Assembly: GCA_951812925.1 (NCBI GenBank)
Contig: OX638369.1
Coordinates: 64,680,228 to 64,744,227 of the forward strand
From: Calliopum simillimum
Taxonomy: Eukaryota > Arthropoda > Insecta > Diptera > Lauxaniidae
Length of the DNA: 64,000 nt
Direction of reading: 5' to 3'
Numbering within the stretch: the first letter of the stretch is position 1; each line of letters starts with the position of its first letter. Below are positions 22,554-31,934 of this stretch, in pieces. Below the pieces are notes generated by a model that was given only the letters and a program-made list of their open reading frames with translations, had not been told where the DNA came from and did not search any database. The position numbers were made by a program, and so were the translations under genes.

Positions 22554-24375
22554 AGAATGTATAACGACCTCGCGAGCGAAGCCGAAAGCGCTGCAAATGC
22601 TCAAAATCTCAGGCAGCTTTACGATATCACCCGCAGATTATCAGGCAGAAAACTCCAACAGAGCCGCCCTATCAAAGACAAAAACGGAAATCTCTTAACA
22701 TCTGCAGACGACCAACTAAACAGATGGAAAGAGTATTTTTGCGATATACTAAATCCCATGTCTACCACATCCCTGCAACCAGAATCACCAACTACAACTG
22801 CCGCAATGACTCGCAGTAGTAGTCGAATACAAACACCGCCGCCTACAATTGATGAAATTGTGAAAGCTATCCAAAGCATGAAAAACAACAAGGCCGCCGG
22901 TATAGATCAAATAACAGCTGAACTGCTAAAGGCATGCCCCGTAACATCAGCTAAAATTCTCCATCCTCTGCTCAACAAAATCTGGAGTGAAGAGCGTTTG
23001 CCAGAAGATTGGCTACATGGCATGTTAGTCAAATTACCGAAAAAAGGTGACCTAAGCGAGTGCCGAAACTATAGAGGCATCACCTTGCTCTCAGTTCCAT
23101 CAAAAGTACTGACGAAAGTGCTTCTGAGCAGGGTAAGCGAAAAACTTGATTCAGCCATTCGAAAGCAGCAAGCAGGATTCCGGCGAAACAGATCATGCGT
23201 GGATCAAATCAACACGCTCAGAATAATTGTCGAACAATCATGCGAGTGGCGTGCTGCACTTCAACTTGTCTTCGTTGACTATAGCACTGCCTTTGACAGT
23301 GTCTCCCGAGAAAACATCTGGGCGTCACTGCAACGAAGAGGTATTGCCGCAAAGGCCATAAACTTAGTACGTGCACAATATGAAGGCTTTAAATGCAGTG
23401 TGTTACACAACGGGTTGTTGTCACCGACATTCACCACTAATTCAGGCGTACGGCAGGGGTGTTTACTATCACCATCACTCTTCCTTATCGTTCTTGATGA
23501 TATCCTAGATAAAGCTCTTAATAAGGCCAAAAGGGGTATTCAATGGAACTTTACCGAACATCTGGAAGATCTCGACTACGCTGACGACATCTGCCTCTTA
23601 TCGTCCAAACATTCAGATATGCAAAGCAAAATTGAAGACCTTGTCTTGGAATCACAAAAGGCCGGCCTAAAAATCAACGTATCCAAGACTAAAAGCATGA
23701 AGCTAAACGCAAGCAATGACATGACGTTTAAAGCTGGCAGTGATGACATCGGAAACGTCGATAGCTTCACGTATCTAGGCAGCATTATCTCCATGGATGG
23801 TGGAGCAAAAGAGGATATCAACTCAAGAATAGCAAAAGCAAAAGGCGCGTTTGCTCAACTGAACAAAATATGGTCTTCATCCGTTATATCCACCAAAACG
23901 AGAGTGCGCATTTTTGATTCGAATGTGAAATCGGTTTTGTTATATGGGTGCGAAACATGGCTTGTTACTGAACAACTAACAAACAAGCTGCAAGTATTCG
24001 TCAACAAATGCTTAAGGCGTATATTAAAGGTTTGGTGGCCTCGCACTATATCAAATGCCGAGCTACATCAAAAATGCAAACAGAAGGCTATAGCAAACGA
24101 GATCAAGCTGCGCAAATGGGGATGGATTGGTCACACTCTCCGGAAACCACACAGCGAAGTTTGTCGCCAGGCCCTTGAGTGGAATCCACAAGGCAGTAGA
24201 GGACGTGGTAGACCCAAAACCAACTGGAAAAGGTCGTTGGAAAAGGAAATCCAAGAATCGGGAAAATCGTGGCAAGAGATCAAAGTCATCGCAAGGGATC
24301 GTGACAAATGGAGAGATTTCATATTGGCCCTATGCTCCTCCTAGGAGTTAAAGGAGAATACATACATACATACAA
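22552..24375 (+). mobile_element. 5'-truncated RTE-type LINE
   Basis: The element begins inside the reverse-transcriptase ORF (no AP endonuclease) and ends a few bases after the stop codon in AGGAGTTAAAGGAGAATACA followed by a TACA microsatellite, the kind of short 3' UTR and simple-repeat tail seen in RTE elements. The last 101 bp are duplicated without a mismatch on the opposite strand at 34650-34750. Confidence 0.88.
22557..24344 (+). CDS. Reverse transcriptase of an RTE-type LINE, N-terminus missing
   Basis: An open frame of 595 codons with no stop or frameshift. In order: a thumb-proximal lead-in (LYDITRRLSG near residue 21); AAGIDQITAELL near 113; YRGITLLS near 173; QAGFRRNRSC near 205; FVDYSTAFD with the first catalytic Asp near 241; GVRQGCLLSP near 299; YADDICLL near 341, holding the catalytic Asp pair; then a C-terminal region with SVLLYGCETW, KWGWIGHTLR and GRGRPKTNWK. 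The C-terminal WIGHTLRKP...RGRGRPK segment is typical of RTE-clade proteins. A full protein would carry an AP endonuclease upstream, which is absent. The start at 22557 is simply the first ATG after the poly(A). No promoter is present, so it is unlikely to be expressed as an active enzyme. The open frame implies recent insertion. The clade call is from motif memory. Confidence 0.9.
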   Translation: MYNDLASEAESAANAQNLRQLYDITRRLSGRKLQQSRPIKDKNGNLLTSADDQLNRWKEYFCDILNPMSTTSLQPESPTTTAAMTRSSSRIQTPPPTIDEIVKAIQSMKNNKAAGIDQITAELLKACPVTSAKILHPLLNKIWSEERLPEDWLHGMLVKLPKKGDLSECRNYRGITLLSVPSKVLTKVLLSRVSEKLDSAIRKQQAGFRRNRSCVDQINTLRIIVEQSCEWRAALQLVFVDYSTAFDSVSRENIWASLQRRGIAAKAINLVRAQYEGFKCSVLHNGLLSPTFTTNSGVRQGCLLSPSLFLIVLDDILDKALNKAKRGIQWNFTEHLEDLDYADDICLLSSKHSDMQSKIEDLVLESQKAGLKINVSKTKSMKLNASNDMTFKAGSDDIGNVDSFTYLGSIISMDGGAKEDINSRIAKAKGAFAQLNKIWSSSVISTKTRVRIFDSNVKSVLLYGCETWLVTEQLTNKLQVFVNKCLRRILKVWWPRTISNAELHQKCKQKAIANEIKLRKWGWIGHTLRKPHSEVCRQALEWNPQGSRGRGRPKTNWKRSLEKEIQESGKSWQEIKVIARDRDKWRDFILALCSS

Positions 24376-25161
24376 ATAACTTATTTTACGCTTATTGAAG
24401 CAAACATTTCGTTTGGAATGTTTGAACATTCTTGAGTTTTAATTATTTAATAATCGAAACTGAACCCTTCATAGCAAGCTTGTGAAAATCATTTGGATCA
24501 ACCTTCTTATAAATGTCTTTATACAATATTTTCCAAAATTTTTTTATTCAATATTTTTAAACTGTTTTTTTAACTTTTCAATTAACATTTTGTTAGTATA
24601 AACAACATTTTCCAAACATTTTCATATTAAATTAAAAATAAAAAATAAAATTTATGTTTACTGAGAATCAAACCTTTGACTAACAAGTTATGTGTCAACA
24701 ATCTTATCAACTGACCTAACGTGCCAATTATGATTCAAATGCCTTGCGTTTTACGTAACTCGATAAGAAATTTGGAAAACGATTATTGAAACTTTTAGAA
24801 ATAAACATTTTTCTAATTGTTGATTTTAATCTTGCAAACTAAGTTTAAAAATAATAAAAAAATAATATTTTCCAAACGTTTGAAAATTGGTTGTGAAAAC
24901 ATTTTAAAATTAACTTTTTCCAAGCGTAAGAATTGAAAAGGTTATGAAATTGTTTGTTGGGATGTTATTATACAACAAGCAAAATTTCTATAACAAGTGT
25001 AACATTTGGAGAAGAAGACGTCCCTACACTCACTTTTTGCCATTCTTCTTCCAAGTGCAAACGCGCAATAAGGAGATTCTATGAAAAATTACAATAAACA
25101 AAATGTAAAAATACATTTCGCCTTATAGCCAATCACATAGCGAACTTTCTAGCACAACGTA
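24376..25161. other. AT-rich sequence between LINE and Tc1 element
   Basis: Nothing coding is recognised. It contains the tRNA-like sequence at 24661-24725. Confidence 0.4.
24661..24725 (-). other. tRNA-like sequence (possible SINE head or tRNA pseudogene)
   Basis: On the minus strand it reads GGCACGTTAGGTCAGTTGAT (A-box-like TAGGTCAGTTGAT) and, about 40 bases later, GGTTTGATTCT (B-box-like). Order and spacing resemble the tRNA-like sequence at 30721-30807, which starts GGGCACATAGCGCAGTCCGT, so the two may belong to one tRNA-derived family. No full cloverleaf with paired acceptor arms is evident. Confidence 0.4.
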
Positions 25162-26412
25162 CAGCTGTGTGCGAAACAATAGCAGTAGCATATCAAATAC
25201 TAAGCATAGGATTTTTTCTACTTTAGTCAACAAAAAACAAAAAATTTTCAAAGTCGAAACGAGTGCCATTATAATATCATTTTAAAAAACATATCCGTTT
25301 GGTGTATAATCAGCACACAAAAAATAACTGTTAAGTTTTCCGCTATACAGCAATTTTTCACTGTGAAAAACAATAGCAGTGTGATCCAACTAAGTTTAGA
25401 TTGCAGATTAAGTGTGGGCAATAAGATCAAAGGCAAATATTTTTTGTTGATGAGGTTCGCTCATCTAAATACGTCAAGTTAAAAACATGAAACTATAACT
25501 CCTAGGAAAATGGGGCGTGCAAAACATTATTATTGTGAGAAACACGAAATGATAAAAAAGCTGCTTTTCGAAGGCAAGTCCCACAAATTTATTCAAGGTT
25601 TATTTAACTGCTCTGTGAAAATGGTACTGAACTCCAAGAAACAAGAAGCCGAAAGCAATCTCTTTCTAAACGAGAATTGAGAAAAGTGGCAGCATTGGCG
25701 AGGTAAAATCCATTTGGGCCTTCCCGAAAGCTCAAAAAAGGTTGAATCTCGGTAAAGACTCCTCCACAATTAAAAAGAAACTTATTGACGCTAAGCTCTA
25801 TGGCAGAAGTCCCGAAAAAATGTCACTTCTTCAGCCAAGACATGTCCAGGCCAGAATAAAACTTTCAAATGATCATATCAATTGGCCAAGTTCTGAATGG
25901 CGCAAGGTTGTATGGTCGGATGAGACAAAACTTGTATTGTTCGGCTCTAGAGGATGCAGACAATATGTTCGAAGACTACCTGGAGCTCCATTTGACCCTA
26001 GAGTTTGGGGCTGCTTCTCCTACTACGGTACAGACCCTGTTTATTGGATAAAGGAGAATATGGATGCAAGTTTATATGTGGAAATATTAGAATCAACTAT
26101 GCTGGGTGCATCAGTAAGACAACGACCCAAAACACACCAGTAGATTAGCAAAAAATGTTTATGCTTAAAATAAAGTTGAGGTCATGAGCTGGTCAGCTCA
26201 GTCTATTGACCTTAACCTTATCGAGAACCTTTGGGTCGATTTTAAGGAAGCAGTGGGTAAACAAAATTCCAAAAATGTGATTGAGCTGTGGGATACAGTG
26301 CGATCAGCATGGAAGGTCGTTCCTGTCGTTGATTCTATGCCTTGAAGGTAAGCAGCCAACAAGGGCCATTCAACAAAATATTTATGATTTAACTTTTTTT
26401 TTTTGGATTTGA
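25162..26412 (+). mobile_element. Tc1-like element, right end lost
   Basis: The left terminus follows a TA (25160-25161) and reads CAGCTGTGTGCGAAACAATA. A second copy of the terminal motif (GAAAAACAATAGCAGTGTGA) lies about 200 bp inside near 25363, the arrangement of Tc1-like elements with internal binding repeats. The right terminal repeat is missing: the element stops where the palindromic element begins at 26413. It contains the broken transposase at 25510-26385. Confidence 0.7.
25510..26385 (+). pseudogene. Tc1-like transposase (DD34E), broken
   Basis: The start codon at 25510 opens MGRAKHYYCEKHEMIKKLL, a helix-turn-helix start, which is cut by a stop near 25677. The frame resumes by 25742 and reads through VVWSDETKLVLFG (first catalytic Asp) to a stop at 26141. 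In a shifted frame, DNDPKHTSRLAKNVYA (second Asp) and, after an in-frame stop, SIDLNLIENLW (Glu) follow. The spacing between second Asp and Glu is 34 residues, the Tc1 signature. The C-terminus near VDSMP matches the usual Tc1 ending. At least two stops and one or two frameshifts make it inactive. It acted, when intact, as a cut-and-paste transposase inserting at TA. Confidence 0.85.
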
Positions 26413-26484
26413 CACACTGGGCTTGAACAGTCGATAGGTGTGATGAAAGTGCCGACAAAATCTGTGAATGGCGTTTCATTGGTA

Positions 26485-27405
26485 CAGGGTCCGCCATCTA
26501 ACGTTTTTTTTTTCAAGTAGTGCTTATTTCATGAATGGTAACACTTAGCTCATGTCTGATTTGACAGATAATTAGTTTCATCCTTCCGCTGAACGAATAT
26601 GGTTGTGTATACGCTTGAACAACGCTTCGCTAAGTGGGCCTGCGATCGACTTGCAGAAGATACCAATTTTGCCAAAAAAATCATCTTTTCAGATGAAGCT
26701 CATTTTGATCTTGGCGGGTATGTAATCAAGCAAAATTGTCGCATTTGGAACACAGAAAACCCGCACGCATACATTGAAAAGCCGCTGCACCCAAAACGAG
26801 TCACTGTTTGGTGCGGATTTTGGTCCAGAGGCATAATTGGGCCATTTTTCTGCGGAGTGGCCGTTACAGTCAATGGCGATCGTTATCGGGCCATGTTGAA
26901 CGAATTTTTTTTTCACAAAAATTTAAGAGGAGGATATTGGCAACATTTGGTTTCAACAGGACGGCGCTACGTGCCACACAGCCGAAGCTACACTCGATGT
27001 TTTGCGCCCTGTTTCTGAAGATCGCATTATCAGCCGCAGAGCTGATGTCGTTTGGCCACCTCGGACCTGCGATTTGACACCGTTGGACTATTATTTGTGG
27101 GGTGCCCTCAAAGATAAGTGTTACGCCGACAAGCCAGAGACAATTGACATTGACGCTTTAAAGGACAATATTCGTGAAGCCATTGGTGAAATACAGCTGC
27201 ACACAATCGATAATGTGCTTAAAAATTGGACCGATCGTGTAAGCTACTGCATGGCCAGCCGAGGCAGCCGTTTGAATGAAATTATTTTCCATTATTAACC
27301 GTAAGGATTGTACTTTCAAATAAAAAACTAAATTTGAGAAAATATCCAGTAGTTTTTTTTATAGAATTTTCAAAAAAAAAAGTTATATGGCGGATTTTTT
27401 GTTGT
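26485..27405 (+). mobile_element. DD41D (rosa-type) mariner element
   Basis: Left inverted end GTCCGCCATCTAACGTTTTT (26489 on) is mirrored by AAAAAGTTATATGGCGGAT (to 27395). TA at 26483-26484 precedes it. The exact outer bases differ between the two sides (CAGGGTCC versus CAAAAAATCC in reverse), so the borders are uncertain by about 10 bp. It interrupts the palindromic element where the intact copy reads GTATTAGTTTAGTGG. Confidence 0.75.
26599..27298 (+). pseudogene. DD41D mariner transposase (rosa type), N-terminus lost and frameshifted
   Basis: The first frame (from 26599) covers LEQRFAKWACDRLAEDTNFA, IIFSDEAHFDLGGY with the first catalytic Asp, and VTVWCGFWSRGIIGPFF. A frameshift in or near the T9 run at about 26905-26913 moves the rest into a second frame: NIWFQQDGATCHTAEATLD (second Asp, 26960) and CDLTPLDYYLWG (third Asp, 27086), ending ASRGSRLNEIIFHY at 27298. 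There are 41 residues between second and third Asp, the DD41D signature named from the rosa element of Ceratitis rosa. The N-terminal DNA-binding domain (roughly the first third of the usual 340-350 residues) is absent. Inactive: homopolymer frameshift plus truncation. The family belongs to the Tc1/mariner superfamily and inserts at TA. Confidence 0.87.
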
Positions 27406-27762
27406 TTTTTGTGGCCTAAAAAATACAAGCCCCCAAATCGTAGCTGCTCATCTCCACGAAATATCGCAAAAATACATATCCCATATAAAAAAATTAAAAA
27501 AAGAAACACAACAAACAAATACAAAAGTATTTATTTTAAATGAATTTTTGTTATGCTGAATCTGAATCCGGCCTTGGAATTGCTCTCATACAGTTTTTGA
27601 GATATCCTAGCCTAAGCAAGCAAAAAATACCGTTTTTGCTTTATCATATCAATAGCTTCATTTTTCTCCGAAATATCGTAGACTGAAATAATGAGAAAAT
27701 TTATTTTTTACACCTTATTAACTTTTTAAGTTAGCATATCTCCAAGAAAAATAAAGACATCG

Positions 27763-28644
27763 CACAGTGCTGTCACTCCATTCAACGTAACGGCATTTCC
27801 ACAGTTTTGGTTCGATTTCAAGAAGATTTACCATACGAATACATTTTTTTACGCTGTTGCAATTAATTTTTAAATGTAGTAAATAGAAAAAAGATATTCA
27901 AATAAATAAAACCACGAAAGTTAACTGGAAAAAATGTTTGTGCATGCTTTTAGGCCGTAAAAAACCATATTAAAATTTTAATAGTTCATAGTGTTTTTGA
28001 CATATAAAAGTATGCTGTAAAAAAAAATCAAATTTAAAAAAACTGAAAAGCATTTGAAAAAAAATTGTTGGTGTAAATTTTATAAAATCATTGATTTTTA
28101 CGTAAATACGGGATATTCAGATAAATATTTAAAGTAAACGGGGAAAAACGGGGATGTGAATTTTTCCTATCTTAAAATATGGAATCTGTACTATCTGTAC
28201 GTTTTAGGACAATGCCCGAATGTCCCGTCTTTTTTTTTCCTGCTCTAAAAAAAATTAGCATTTTCCGGTTTAATATTTGAAATTTTTTTTTTATATTTTT
28301 TAAAATAACTTTAATTTGGCTAAAAAAATTTGCAAACAAAAAATATTAAAAATAAATGGGTATGTAGGCTTTTGTATGCATTTTATTTTATAACAATTGC
28401 TTTTCAGGTTAAGGAGCTGCAATTGTTTTTAAAAAGTTCTGCGATTAGCAAATTTTCTTAAACGTTTTTTTTTTTTTTGAAAAAAAGTTCAACTTTAACA
28501 AGCTGAAACACTTACAAATCACACTAGTTTTCAATAATTTTCAGGGAATTTCTTAATTGGACTATTTGCTGTAGAATGGCATAAAAAAAATTTTAAATTT
28601 GAACAAAAATTTTTTACGCAAATGCCTTCTATCGCAGCACTGTG
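27763..28644. mobile_element. 882 bp CACAGTG-ended element with 5 bp target duplication
   Basis: CACAGTGCTG at the left is mirrored by CAGCACTGTG at the right. CATCG is duplicated at 27758-27762 and 28645-28649. The sequence outside rejoins to restore the palindromic copy (AAAGACATCG | CCATAATTTAAAT). Only the outer 10 bp are clearly inverted and the interior is AT-rich and non-coding. Ends of form CACWGTG with a 5 bp duplication suit Transib-type transposons, but the duplication is not the GC-rich kind usually reported for them. Confidence 0.7.
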
Positions 28645-28819
28645 CATCGCCATAATTTAAATAGAGTTTTAAAGAAAAAGATTAGAACTTTCAGATATTG
28701 TATCGGATTCTACGTATGAATGCTCTATACTTTAGTTATGTATATGGCTTCGTTTATAAGACCATAATATTCAAACAATTTTTAAAATTTCTGAAAACTA
28801 GAACACACACAAAATTAAG

Positions 28820-29027
28820 GGGTATTCACGCGTTGATGCGCAATGCCCTTGCGTCGTTGCAAAAGTGCGATTTGCGAAAGTTCGACATTTGTAAAACAAC
28901 AAACGCATTGCCGAAAATTTCGCACTACTTCTGCAATTTCGCAAGATGAAAATAAAAATTTAATGTTCACGCGTTAGTGCGAAAATGTCTTGCATTTTTG
29001 TAAATGCGCATTAACGCGTTAATACCC
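28820..29027. mobile_element. 208 bp MITE (GGGTATTCACGCG ends)
   Basis: GGGTATTCACGCGTTGATGC at the left is mirrored by GCATTAACGCGTTAATACCC at the right. A third copy of the motif (TTCACGCGTTAGTGCG) lies inside at about 28967. CpG and GCG motifs stand out from the AT-rich surroundings. No target duplication is evident. Confidence 0.65.
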
Positions 29028-29079
29028 ATATTGTTTGTTGTTTTTGATTTGTTGTTTTGTTGAGTTCAATTTTGTGTGT

Positions 29080-29222
29080 ATAAAAAAAAACAACAAAAAC
29101 GCGAAATTTTAACGAGCTCGAAATATAACAACAAACATTATTTCTTTGATTGTTGTACTGAAATATTCTTGTTTTTGTAGGCGAGCCAAAATAGGCTCAC
29201 TTTTGTTCTATGCTGACACCCT
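29080..29222 (-). repeat. Fragment of the repeat family found split at 47479-50114
   Basis: Its reverse complement matches the outer parts of 47479-50114: CAAGGGTGTCAGCATAG, GTGAGCCTATTTTGGCTCGCC, and then GTACAACAATCAAAGAAATA and GAGCTCGTTAAAATTTCGCG. Confidence 0.65.
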
Positions 29223-29387
29223 TGATCTAAATTGTAAGCACTTTTATTATGTTTCACGAGTAAATTTTGTCATTTCATAAGTTTTTGCGTTTTGAAAAGA
29301 GTACGAAACCAATTGTTACAGATATGACAGTTGAAAAATTATGTACTTTTGTTTTTATTAACATGTTTTTTTTTTTTTAATATATTA

Positions 29388-29932
29388 GAGTAGAACGGGG
29401 CAATGTCGTGCACTCAACTTTGCCATGCTCGTAAAGCCGTACATCTCAAGCGAATGCAACGAGTAAGCATCCGAGCGAAAGATAACTTCATTGGTTACAT
29501 CCATGTGTAACAACATTTGTGTAGCGAGAAATTGTGTTTGTTTAAGTTAATGTGCACGACACTACCCCAATGGTCGTTTTAAAGGTCAACTTCGATAACT
29601 CGGTGAAGCCCAAAATTTTTTCGAAAACCAAATACTTCTTTTCTTTGGCAGGATATTTCGTTTTAGAAAACACTTACCTGGTATATTTTCCCGCGAGGAA
29701 AATTATTTTCCTGACCCGATGAAAAAACACTTTTATCGTCCCGAAAGCGTGCTTTTTGAAAAAAAGGTTACTCTGTAGAGACGAACTGGTGAAAATTGCT
29801 AGTGTTATATGCATAAGCTCAGTAGGTCAGCAGGTCCCTACCTTACAAACAGTTGGTAAATCATTCAATTCTTTGGGCTAAAACAGCCAGTGCACGACAT
29901 TACCCCCTGCACGACATTACCCCGTTCTACTC
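29388..29932. mobile_element. 545 bp TA-flanked MITE (GAGTAGAACGGGG ends)
   Basis: GAGTAGAACGGGGCAATGTC at the left is mirrored by GACATTACCCCGTTCTACTC at the right, bounded by TA (29386-29387, 29933-29934). The subterminal motif GGGGTAATGTCGTGCA is reiterated inside (29530-29570; 29891-29923 twice in reverse). No transposase is present. Confidence 0.82.
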
Positions 29933-30016
29933 TACTATTATTTCGCACACAGCTGTACATATTCTACTTCTGATACGAATCTGTTCGTTGAAATTGATTA
30001 TTGCTATTATTTTTTA

Positions 30017-31141
30017 CAGTGGGAAGCAAAACTGTCAACAGGTTTGCTGTTTTCTCCAAAATACTGCTATAGCGTCTGTTATAACTAAATGGCCAAAAAG
30101 ATTTATGCACCAAACGGAAGCTTAATCTTCCCTCTTTTCCAATATGTGAAAAATTGCACCTAACTTAGCACCATATAAAGAACAAAGCAGAAAAAATCTT
30201 TACATCCTGGAACATAATTAAAAAAACTATGTAAAACCGTGTTTTTTGAAATTTTAGATTAGGATATCTTGAAATTCTGACGCCTTAGAGGGATTTTGCG
30301 GCCATATCGGGATTAAACACACTGAAATCTATAGGAATCGTCCTTCTGAGCTAAGAAAAGTATTTGTTTCAGGTCGGAATGATGAGGGTGCAAATCTCTT
30401 AACATTTTTGTAAAATGATTTTATGTTCATTATTTGTTTTTTTTTTATTGGTGCTTAGCTAGGTGAAATTTTTCACATATACTTATTTTATGAACTTTAG
30501 TCATTATTTGCAAGAATCGAAAATTCCATGCATTTTTCAACTTAGAAAATTATGACAATTAGGATAAGACAAAAACAAATTACAAAACACGGCTATGGTG
30601 ACATGTTTCGGTAACCGCCACGTAACCATCTTCAGACCAATTTATGATTTAATTTAATTTATGTTTAATTTAATTTATTTTTAATTAAATGAAATACAAT
30701 TGAAAAATTAAACTTTTTTGTCTGAGGTTGGGTTTGAACCAGGAGCATTTGAAATCAAACTCTCTACATAGCGCATTTATCAACGGACTGCGCTATGTGC
30801 CCTCAGAAAAATTGTTAGCTTAAGTGCCTATTTGCATGTGTTGTTGCTTTTATTCTCTGTTCTCCCTTTTCACAATTCCTGTTGTTGTTTTTGATATTTT
30901 TGGTAAGGCTCAGCCATTAGTAATTCTTTTTCTCTTATCAAATAATAACTAAAGTTCATAAAATTAGTATAATTTTCAAATAGTCAACATAAACCATTTT
31001 AATTTTTCACATATTTAAGAATAGGGAAGGTTAATCATCTGGTTGAGTCATACTTCTCATTGGTCATTTAATTAGAATAAACGTCATAGCAGTATTTTGG
31101 AGAAAACAGCAAAAACATTATGATAGTTTTGCTCCCCACTG
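30017..31141. mobile_element. Palindromic mariner-like element with a tRNA-like insert
   Basis: CAGTGGGAAGCAAAACT at the left is mirrored by AGTTTTGCTCCCCACTG at the right, bounded by TA (30015-30016, 31142-31143). The arms continue (TTTGCTGTTTTCTCCAAAAT, CTTCCCT, ATATGTGAAAAATT) for over 150 bp and include TATGAACTTTAGT on both sides of the loop. The loop (about 30560-30900) holds TGACATGTTTCGGTAACCG and the tRNA-like sequence. A related left half occurs at 51924. Confidence 0.72.
30721..30807 (-). tRNA. tRNA-like pseudogene with extended hairpin
   Basis: On the minus strand the ends pair perfectly over 7 bp (TCTGAGG with CCTCAGA), like an acceptor stem. A D-arm-like hairpin is 10 bp long (ACATAGCGCA with TGCGCTATGT), longer than a normal D stem. 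An A-box-like TAGCGCAGTCCGTTGAT and a B box GGTTCAAACCC are present. The T stem is only partly paired and no clear 5 bp anticodon stem is seen, so I do not assign an amino acid. A functional tRNA is unlikely. A tRNA-derived SINE head or tRNA pseudogene fits better. Confidence 0.45.
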
Positions 31142-31143
31142 TA

Positions 31144-31932
31144 CGAGTATATAAGACTGATGCAATTAAAAATATTTTTAGAAATTCTACGACTACGCCC
31201 AAAAATTGTTTTGATTCTTTCGGAGTTTAAGTCGCATTCCATCATGATATTGGCGATTCCATCAGTTGTCAAAATATCGACTCAAAAAAAAAAAAACCTT
31301 TAAATAATATATTTTATTTTCGTTTACAATCAAAATTTTTTACAAAAAAAAAATAATCCAAGGTAAAGACGTTTCGCACTAAACCCAATTTAAAATCCAA
31401 GAATTTTTATTATGACTATTAAGCATAAAAAAAAAATAAAAATAAAAAAAATTCCAGATAGTGTCCCTTTAGAACTGTACCTGAGATAGTACAACGAGGC
31501 AATAGGTTACTTAGTTTAGATGTTCAGAAAAGCAATTCATTAAATTTAGAAATTTAATTAAGTAATGCCACGGGAATGGGTATGGTTAGGCTTGAGGTAA
31601 TTTTGAACAGACCTTAGAATTAGCAAGAGTAAGCTCTGAGTCAAAACTAGATAAGTTCGGACGAGAAGGCATGACCCCTTCTTACAATTAAAAGAAGAAA
31701 TTAGGAATTAAAGGTGCAAGCTCTTAGATAAAAACTAGAATAATTAGAACAAGAGGGCGCGGCCGGGAGTGACACCGCTCATACAGGTTGTTTTCAAAAT
31801 TACAAGAAATATGTAACAGTTCCTAAAACTTCGTAGATACACGTAATGTAAGTGACCTTAAATACAAAAAGAAGTGGAAAGTCTAAAGTTAACATGCTTC
31901 AAAACTTAAATGTGTATTTATAAGAATGCTAC
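31144..31932. other. AT-rich sequence, nothing recognised
   Basis: No gene or repeat boundary is recognised. Several A-rich runs occur between 31280 and 31450. Confidence 0.35.
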
Positions 31933-31934
31933 TA

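Larger units (their letters stand above)
26413..28760. repeat. Palindromic element, copy 3, split by two insertions
   Basis: It starts CACACTGGGCTTGAACAGTC, homologous to the ends at 287 and 47571. The copy is read in three pieces: 26413-26484, about 27408-27762 (CCAAATCGTAGCTGCTCATC, GAATCCGGCCTTGGAATTGC, GAAATATCGTAGACTGAAAT) and 28645-28760 (AAAGAAAAAGATTAGAACTT). Between the pieces lie a DD41D mariner and an 882 bp CACAGTG-ended element. The far terminus is not recognisable, so the copy is truncated on the right. Confidence 0.7.

Noticed and set aside
22619..24322. Minus-strand open frames opposite the LINE
   Set aside because: They are shadows of the reverse transcriptase frame with no recognisable motif of their own.
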